From Janthinobacterium sp. (GTDB taxonomy: Bacteria; Pseudomonadota; Gammaproteobacteria; Burkholderiales; Chitinibacteraceae), in NCBI GenBank assembly GCA_025360045.1, contig JANYCY010000046.1:86197-150196 (forward strand): DNA of 64,000 nucleotides. The letters are read 5' to 3'. Shown piece by piece: positions 58,885 to 64,000 of this stretch. Made by a program: the position numbers and the translations under genes. Within the stretch, counting starts at the first letter, position 1. Every line of letters begins with the position of its first letter. A model generated the notes under the pieces. It saw only the letters and a program-made list of their open reading frames with translations, did not search any database and had not been told where the DNA came from.

Positions 58885-59256
58885 ATGTTTGATCCCAATC
58901 TAATCCTGCTTTACGTTGACAGCCCCGCAGCAAGCGCCGTTTTTTATGAAAAGCTGATTGGCCACCCGCCTGTAGAGCTGTCGGCTACTTTTGCATTATT
59001 TAAGCTTGAATCTGGCTTAAAGCTAGGTTTTTGGTCCAAACATACGGTTGAGCCCCGTGCGATGGCGGCAGGTGGCGGTGGGGAATTAGCGTTTGCCGTA
59101 GCAAACCATGCCGCTGTGAACGCGCAATACGATAATTGGCGCAAGCTAGCCATTACAATTGAGCAAGAGCCCATCGAAATGGATTTTGGCTACACTTTTG
59201 TGGCGCTCGATCCTGACCAACACCGCTTGCGGGTGTATGCGCTAAACGCCGAATAA
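58885..59256 (+). CDS. VOC family protein
   Basis: The 123-residue protein is a VOC domain, [28 protein letters not shown], with a second module [21 protein letters not shown]. The usual metal Glu near the end is replaced by R-L-R-V, so it may not be a metal enzyme; similar proteins are annotated as drug-resistance-type or phenazine-like VOCs. TGAGGAGCACCTCC is directly ahead of ATG 58885, giving a strong ribosome binding site. Confidence 0.82.
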   Translation: MFDPNLILLYVDSPAASAVFYEKLIGHPPVELSATFALFKLESGLKLGFWSKHTVEPRAMAAGGGGELAFAVANHAAVNAQYDNWRKLAITIEQEPIEMDFGYTFVALDPDQHRLRVYALNAE

Positions 59257-59296
59257 ACAACCCCCGCATCATTTGATGGTCGGTAGCGAGGTAAGT

Positions 59297-59770
59297 ATGA
59301 AAAGTTGGATCGCGGTGGTGTGTGCTGAGCATGTGGCGCGTGGACAGGCGGGTGGCTTTATGCAGGTTTGTCACGGCAAAGCGGGGCCGCTCAAAAGGAT
59401 TCAGGCTGGGGATGTAGTGGTGTACTACTCGCCCACGACCGTCATGGGCGGTAAAGATAAGCTGCAGGCCTTTACCGCTATTGGGGCCGTCAGGGCAGGG
59501 GATCCTTACCTCTTTGATATGGGCGGCGGTTTTATTCCTTTCCGTAAAGATGTAGATTGGTGGACTGCAAAGAAAGCGCCCATTCAGCCTTTGTTGGAGC
59601 AATTGGACTTTTCTAAAGGCATACGCAACTGGGGTGCGCCCTTTCGTTTTGGCCTATTTGCAATTAGCGAACATGATATGCATTTGATTGCGGGGGCAAT
59701 GGGCGTTGATTGCACCGTTATGCCGCAGCTCAATATGGGTGCAGCAGAGCAAGCTGCACTTCCTTTTTAA
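59297..59770 (+). CDS. EVE domain protein
   Basis: The 157-residue protein is a single EVE (PUA-like) domain: [45 protein letters not shown], then [15 protein letters not shown] and the W-rich end. EVE domains bind modified bases in DNA or RNA and often sit in defence or RNA-modification settings. ATG 59297 with GAGG six bases before is preferred to an upstream in-frame ATG. It lies 20 bp after the VOC stop region and before the GyrI-like gene; the set may be one operon. Confidence 0.86.
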   Translation: MKSWIAVVCAEHVARGQAGGFMQVCHGKAGPLKRIQAGDVVVYYSPTTVMGGKDKLQAFTAIGAVRAGDPYLFDMGGGFIPFRKDVDWWTAKKAPIQPLLEQLDFSKGIRNWGAPFRFGLFAISEHDMHLIAGAMGVDCTVMPQLNMGAAEQAALPF

Positions 59771-59790
59771 ACTTTTCAATAAAGAAAAAA

Positions 59791-60249
59791 ATGAATCCGA
59801 TACATATTACTGGCTTTACCGTAGCAGGCTTGGCGACTCGCACCAAAAATAGCGATGAATTCAACCCTACAACCGCCAAAATTGCCCGAGTATGGGGGCA
59901 GTTTTTTGCTGGAAATTTGATCGATAAAATCCCTAGTCGGCTGGCTAATTCGCCAGTTTATGGCGTGTATGCCGCCTATGAGAACGATGCAAATGGCTTT
60001 TATGATTTAACGGCTGGCGTGTCGGTGAGCGAGGGTAGCGCAGATTTCAGTACTGTGAATATTCAAGCAGGGGATTACTTGGTATTTGAGGCCCGTGGTG
60101 CTATGCCTGCCGCGGTCATTCAGGCATGGGGTAATGTTTGGGCCTATTTTGAGCAAAACCCGCAGATTAAACGCAGTTATCAAACCGATTTTGAATCGTA
60201 TCTTGGGCCAAATGAAGTCCATATTTATATCGGCGTGGTGGGCGAATAA
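59791..60249 (+). CDS. GyrI-like / AraC-effector-binding domain protein
   Basis: The 152-residue protein has the stand-alone effector-binding fold: IHITGFTVAGLATRTKNSDEFN, the SPVYGVYAAYENDANGFYDLTAGV segment and the domain centre DYLVFEARGAMPAAVIQAWGNVWAYF, ending EVHIYIGVV. It is close in layout to integron-associated cationic-drug-binding proteins (Cass2 type), though this copy is not in the integron. ATG 59791 is preferred; upstream in-frame codons overlap the EVE gene. Ligand unknown. Confidence 0.82.
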   Translation: MNPIHITGFTVAGLATRTKNSDEFNPTTAKIARVWGQFFAGNLIDKIPSRLANSPVYGVYAAYENDANGFYDLTAGVSVSEGSADFSTVNIQAGDYLVFEARGAMPAAVIQAWGNVWAYFEQNPQIKRSYQTDFESYLGPNEVHIYIGVVGE

Positions 60250-60340
60250 AGGATTTATAGGGCGCTAGTTTGCTTTTATGGCTAGACCGCCTGCCAAACT
60301 TCGCAGAAGAAAGTGAGTCACTCTGTTAGAATCCTGCCCC

Positions 60341-62236
60341 ATGATACGACTTAAATCCCTCACACTAAGACGCGGCACTAAGGTGCTGCTTAATTCTGCG
60401 GACCTTACCCTGCAACCCGGCAGCAAAACCGGCGTAGTAGGGGCCAATGGCGCAGGTAAATCCAGCTTCTTTGCGCTGATGCGCGGCGAATTACACCCAG
60501 ATGGTGGCGATATTGAAATGCCACCACGCATTACCATTAGCCATGTGGCGCAGGAAACTCCCGCGCTAGAGTGCTCGGCACTCGACTATGTGCTCGATGG
60601 TGATCGTGAATTACGCCGCTTAGAGCACGAGTTAGAGCATGTTTCGCACGATGACGGCATTCGTCATGGCGAGCTACTCGGCGAATTTGATGCCATCGAT
60701 GGCTATACGGCCTCATCGCGCGGCTCCAAATTACTGGCAGGGCTTGGCTTTTCTACCGAAGAGCTCAGCAATCCGGTTTCCAGCTTCTCAGGCGGCTGGC
60801 GCATGCGTTTGAATCTGGCACAGGCTTTGATGTGCCGTTCAGATTTGCTGCTGCTGGATGAGCCAACCAATCACTTGGATTTAGAAACCGTAGTTTGGCT
60901 AGAGCAATGGCTCAAAACTTACCAAGGCATGTTGTTGGTTATTTCGCACGATCGCGATTTCCTTGACAATACCATCAAGCAAATCTTGCATGTGGAAGGC
61001 GGCACGCTGACGCTTTACACCGGTACTTATGAAGACTTTGAAAACCAGCGTGCCGAGCGCTTGTCGCTGCAACAACTGGCTTTTGACAAACAACAGCGCA
61101 CCATTAACCACTTAGAATCATTTATTACCCGTTTTAAAGCCAAAGCAAGTAAGGCACGCCAAGCTCAAAGCCGTGTGAAAGCACTAGAAAAAATGGAGCG
61201 CATTTCTGCGGCGCACGTGGATTCTCCATTTACCTTTAGCTTCCGCGAGCCAGACAATAGCCCTAATCCTTTGGTTAAACTGGAAAACGGCCAAGCCGGT
61301 TACGATATTAATCGCCCCATTTTGAAAAACCTGACGCTTAGCTTAGAAAACGAAGCGCGTCTTGGTTTGCTTGGTGTGAATGGCGCGGGTAAATCGACCT
61401 TTATCAAGGCTTTGGCCGGCGAAAATCCATTGTTATTGGGTGAGCGCGAAGAAGGTAAGGGCCTGAAGATTGGTTACTTTGCCCAGCATCAGCTCGAGCA
61501 TTTGCGCCTAGATGAATCCCCGCTTTGGCATATGCAAAAAATTGATCCGCAAACGCGCGAGCAAGAGCATCGCAACTTCCTAGGCGGCTTTGATTTTAAC
61601 GGCACGATGGCCACCAGCAAGATTGAGCCATTCTCCGGCGGCGAAAAAGCACGCTTGGCCTTGGCGCTATTGATTTGGCAAAAACCAAATCTATTGCTGC
61701 TGGACGAGCCAACCAATCACTTAGACATCGAAATGCGCCAAGCGCTAACGATGGCGCTGCAAGATTTCGAAGGGGCCATTATCGTGGTCTCGCACGATAG
61801 GCACTTGCTGCGCGCCACGGTAGATGATTTCTGGCTAATCGAAGACGGCACAGTTCGCCCATTCGATGGTGATTTGGATGAGTACACCAAATACAGTCAG
61901 CAGAAACGCAGCGAAGAAAATAGCGCCCTGCGTAATTCAAGCAGCGCGGTAGATCGCAAAGCTCAGAAAAAACTGGAAGCCGACGTGCGCCAACGTAATG
62001 CCGTGCTGCGTAAACCCGTAGAAAAGAAACTCGCCAAAGTCGAAAAAGACATGGCGGGCTTTACTGCGGAAATGCAAAAGGTAGTAGCGTTGCTGGCCGA
62101 AGAAAGCCTCTACTTGCCTGCCAGAGCCGCGGAATTAAAAACAGCCCGTGCAAAAGAAACGGAGCTAAAAAGCAAATTAGACCCTCTGGAAGCATTATGG
62201 CTAGAGATCTCTGACGAGCTAGAAGCTTTACGCTAA
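60341..62236 (+). CDS. yheS: ABC-F family ATPase YheS
   Basis: ABC-F proteins bind the ribosomal E site and modulate translation. The 631-residue protein has two ABC domains: Walker A GANGAGKSS (about 34-42) and GVNGAGKST (about 343-351), signatures FSGGWRMRL and FSGGEKARL, and Walker B LLLLDEPTNHLDLE and LLLLDEPTNHLDIE. The inter-domain linker (about 235-310) has QQRTINHLESFITRFKAKASKARQAQSRVKALEKMERI. The C-terminal coiled coil (about 560-631) fits the YheS/ABCF branch rather than EttA. Confidence 0.94.
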   Translation: MIRLKSLTLRRGTKVLLNSADLTLQPGSKTGVVGANGAGKSSFFALMRGELHPDGGDIEMPPRITISHVAQETPALECSALDYVLDGDRELRRLEHELEHVSHDDGIRHGELLGEFDAIDGYTASSRGSKLLAGLGFSTEELSNPVSSFSGGWRMRLNLAQALMCRSDLLLLDEPTNHLDLETVVWLEQWLKTYQGMLLVISHDRDFLDNTIKQILHVEGGTLTLYTGTYEDFENQRAERLSLQQLAFDKQQRTINHLESFITRFKAKASKARQAQSRVKALEKMERISAAHVDSPFTFSFREPDNSPNPLVKLENGQAGYDINRPILKNLTLSLENEARLGLLGVNGAGKSTFIKALAGENPLLLGEREEGKGLKIGYFAQHQLEHLRLDESPLWHMQKIDPQTREQEHRNFLGGFDFNGTMATSKIEPFSGGEKARLALALLIWQKPNLLLLDEPTNHLDIEMRQALTMALQDFEGAIIVVSHDRHLLRATVDDFWLIEDGTVRPFDGDLDEYTKYSQQKRSEENSALRNSSSAVDRKAQKKLEADVRQRNAVLRKPVEKKLAKVEKDMAGFTAEMQKVVALLAEESLYLPARAAELKTARAKETELKSKLDPLEALWLEISDELEALR

Positions 62237-62257
62237 AAGAGACAACACGCTAATTAA

Positions 62258-62306
62258 ACGCCTGAATTGATCCAGAAAATAGGATCAATTCAGGCGTTTT
62301 TTTGTT
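62258..62306 (+). terminator. Strong terminator after yheS
   Basis: AACGCCTGAATTGATCC and GGATCAATTCAGGCGTT form a perfect 17-bp stem with a short loop, followed by TTTTT. Confidence 0.93.
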
Positions 62307-62648
62307 TCAAGGTCTTGTATCTCCTTGCTTTAAGCCCAGCAATTCAGAGCAAAAAACACGTGTAAGTTTTCTATGTTTTTATGTATTAACTTTACATAAT
62401 ATACAATATACGAATATATATAAATACACCAAAGTAAGGTTGCTTACGCGGTGTAATTTTTATAGGCGCCCAGTAAGAGTAGGGCGTTTCATCACCACTT
62501 TCTATCTCCATATATTTCAAACCATGTCTTTGTTCTGCATAAAAAATGCGCCAATTTACCCTTGATTACAAATTGTGCCGAATAAGGATTCATTGCCTCG
62601 TCACACTGATTGCTCAGGATGTGTGTTTTTAGCCGCAGAGAACATAGC
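62307..62648. other. AT-rich leader before the esterase-like gene
   Basis: About 340 bp with a strongly AT-rich centre (62380-62440). No gene or repeat is supported; promoter of the next gene expected here. Confidence 0.4.
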
Positions 62649-63869
62649 ATGCCTTCTTTCCTTTTTAGCAAACAAGTATTCGTATTAACGATTGCTATGA
62701 GTGTTTTTCCACTTCATGCCCAAACTGAATTTCCTGCCACTTTGGCCGGGCATGTTGTGATGCCTGCTCGGTCCTTTATTGCCGCCCCTAAAGATGCGCC
62801 GGAAGATTTAAAAGTGAGTGGTAAATTTACGACGGGCAAGCGGGTAGAAGTGCTCGGTACGGTTGAAGGAATGTCGTTTGACCGACCTACCGGAGTATCT
62901 CTCCCTTTTAATGGACAAGCGCTACAAGGGCACTCTGGTATTAAAAAAATGCCTGATGGCAGCTTTTGGGTTTTAACGGATAACGGTTTTGGCTCAAAAG
63001 CCAATTCGCCAGATGCCATGCTCTATTTAAATCATTATGATTTGGATTTTAAAATCGGCAAAACACGGCATTTAGAAACGATTTTCTTGCACGACCCAGA
63101 TAAAAAAGTGCCATTTCGTATTGTGCATGAAGGCAAGCCGCGTTATTTAACTGGAAGTGATTTTGATACTGAAAGCTTTCAGTTTGCAGGTGGTGCGCTA
63201 TGGATTGGCGATGAGTTTGGCCCTTTTCTGATCAAAGCAGATTTAAAAGGAAAAGTGCTGGCCGTCTTTGATACCTTGGTGGACGGCAAAATAGTTCGCT
63301 CGCCCGATCATCCGGCAATCACTACGCCTGCAGCACCAACAGGCGGTGTTGATTTTCAAATTCGCCGCTCCAAAGGTTTTGAAGGCATGGCTGCATCTCA
63401 AGATGGAAGTAAGCTTTATGCTTTGCTGGAAGGTGCCGTTTGGGATGGAAAAGCCAATGAAAACGTGGACGGCAAAGATTATTTACGCGTTTTGGAATTT
63501 GATATCAAAAAAGAAGCGTGGACAGGCCGTCATTGGAAATACCTTTTAGAAAACAATAGTAATGCTATTGGTGATTATAATATGATTAACGAGACGCAAG
63601 GCTTGATTATTGAGCGCGACAATGGCGAAGGCACGGCAGATAAGGCATGTCCTAAGGGAGAAAAGCGCAGTGATTGTTTTCATGATATTGCAAAGTTTAA
63701 ACGCGTTTATAAAGTCGAGCTTAATGAGGGCAATGTTGGTGGCCCGCTGCGTAAAATAGCCTATATCGATTTAATGAAAATAGCGGATCCAGCGCAGTTG
63801 GCGAGGAAGCCATTAAATAATAGCGTGCTGACCTTTCCATTTTTTACCATAGAAAATGTAGATAAGTAA
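62649..63869 (+). pseudogene. Esterase-like activity of phytase family protein, C-terminally truncated by an IS
   Basis: The 406-residue product has a signal peptide (MPSFLFSKQVFVLTIAMSVF, cleavage after HAQ) and the family's beta-propeller motifs: GLSFDRPTG-type MSFDRPTGVSLP, MPDGSFWVLTDNGFGSKANSPDAMLY, GGALWIGDEFGPFLIKAD and FEGMAASQDGSKLYALLEGA. The last segment, FPFFTIENVDK, stops where relatives continue (ENVDVVD...GNDNN...). The stop falls at the junction with IS630-type transposase DNA (63861 onward). I infer that the gene lost about 50 C-terminal residues by insertion. The enzyme would act in the periplasm or outside. Confidence 0.75.
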
Positions 63870-64000
63870 TCACGCATAATTAAACCTAAGTATGGAGCCA
63901 ACTTTATCCAATATATTTTTTACATTTAAAGTAAGCTCATCTGTTGTCCATGTTTTAAAACGACGCCAGTGATATTTAGCCTGCTTCCACAGCATTTCAA
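63861..64000 (-). mobile_element. IS630-family insertion sequence, right-hand end (partial)
   Basis: The minus strand from 64000 to TGA at 63870-63872 encodes a transposase tail: EMLWKQAKYHWRRFKTW, then ELTLNVKNILDKVGSILRFN. The WKxxKYHW pattern is the C-terminal signature of IS630-type DDE transposases. The element starts at about 63861, just after a TA (IS630 elements target TA). The rest is beyond the window. Confidence 0.75.

Noticed and set aside
58097..60249. WYL/EVE gene set as a known phage-defence locus
   Set aside because: No nuclease, methyltransferase, helicase or toxin accompanies them, so it is listed only as a speculative neighbourhood.

Overview
The window is chromosomal DNA of a PHB-making betaproteobacterium. 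The best fit is the order Neisseriales (Chromobacteriaceae/Chitinibacteraceae, an Iodobacter-like organism). This rests on the pyrG-kdsA-eno-ftsB order, the phasin/PhaR pair, PhaB, large NAD-type glutamate dehydrogenase and protein similarity judged by eye. The genus is inference; no search was run.

Layout. (1) 1-3829: a chromosomal integron. A complete IntI-type integrase (2864-3829, +) reads away from attI (about 2716-2863) and from a leftward array of at least six cassettes separated by attC sites. Cargo includes a cold-shock/zinc-ribbon/CFI-box protein, a conserved cassette protein, a DUF4260 membrane protein, a truncated protein, and a recurring cassette carrying a tiny two-helix membrane ORF. 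(2) 3830-12566: phaB, an SDR, pyrG, kdsA, eno, ftsB and a MocR regulator; kdsA is followed by two extra copies of its own 3' end. (3) 12567-28408: mostly leftward accessory genes: mdfA-mnmC, pdxJ, HAD phosphatase, VOC, SnoaL, cupin, GyrI-like, YkvA, patatin, YidD, an FKBP, GFA proteins, the molybdate transporter modABC, a hydrolase and a GNAT enzyme. (4) 28409-46074: trmJ, suhB, mutS, rluB, greB, a histidine kinase, thyA-folA, the rpe-arsC-gph operon, apaG, an Atm1-type exporter, and phaP/phaR. (5) 46182-64000: a GNAT, a tautomerase-like protein, VOC, lysS and prfB with a GxxExxY-protein element between them, the 1583-residue glutamate dehydrogenase, a WYL regulator with three small-ligand-domain genes, yheS, and an esterase/phytase-like gene that appears cut by an IS630-family element at the right edge.

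How genes work together: PhaB, PhaP and PhaR belong to polyhydroxybutyrate metabolism; thyA-folA form a thymidylate/folate pair; rpe-arsC-gph is a tightly overlapping operon; modABC imports molybdate; lysS and prfB are usual neighbours here separated by an inserted unit.

The less ordinary content is small repeated or mobile DNA: the recurring integron cassette; an inverted-repeat-bounded GxxExxY unit plus an ORF-less relative elsewhere in the window; a dispersed GTAGGGCGGGTGCAA hairpin family with at least six copies (one just ahead of the mutS ribosome binding site); a 181-bp MITE-like palindrome; and terminal gene duplications at kdsA, phaB and a HAD gene. Several proteins have non-canonical features: MnmC with an eroded methyltransferase domain, RF2 without the programmed frameshift and with SPY instead of SPF, RluB with an N-terminal repeat array, and a patatin with altered oxyanion and nucleophile motifs.
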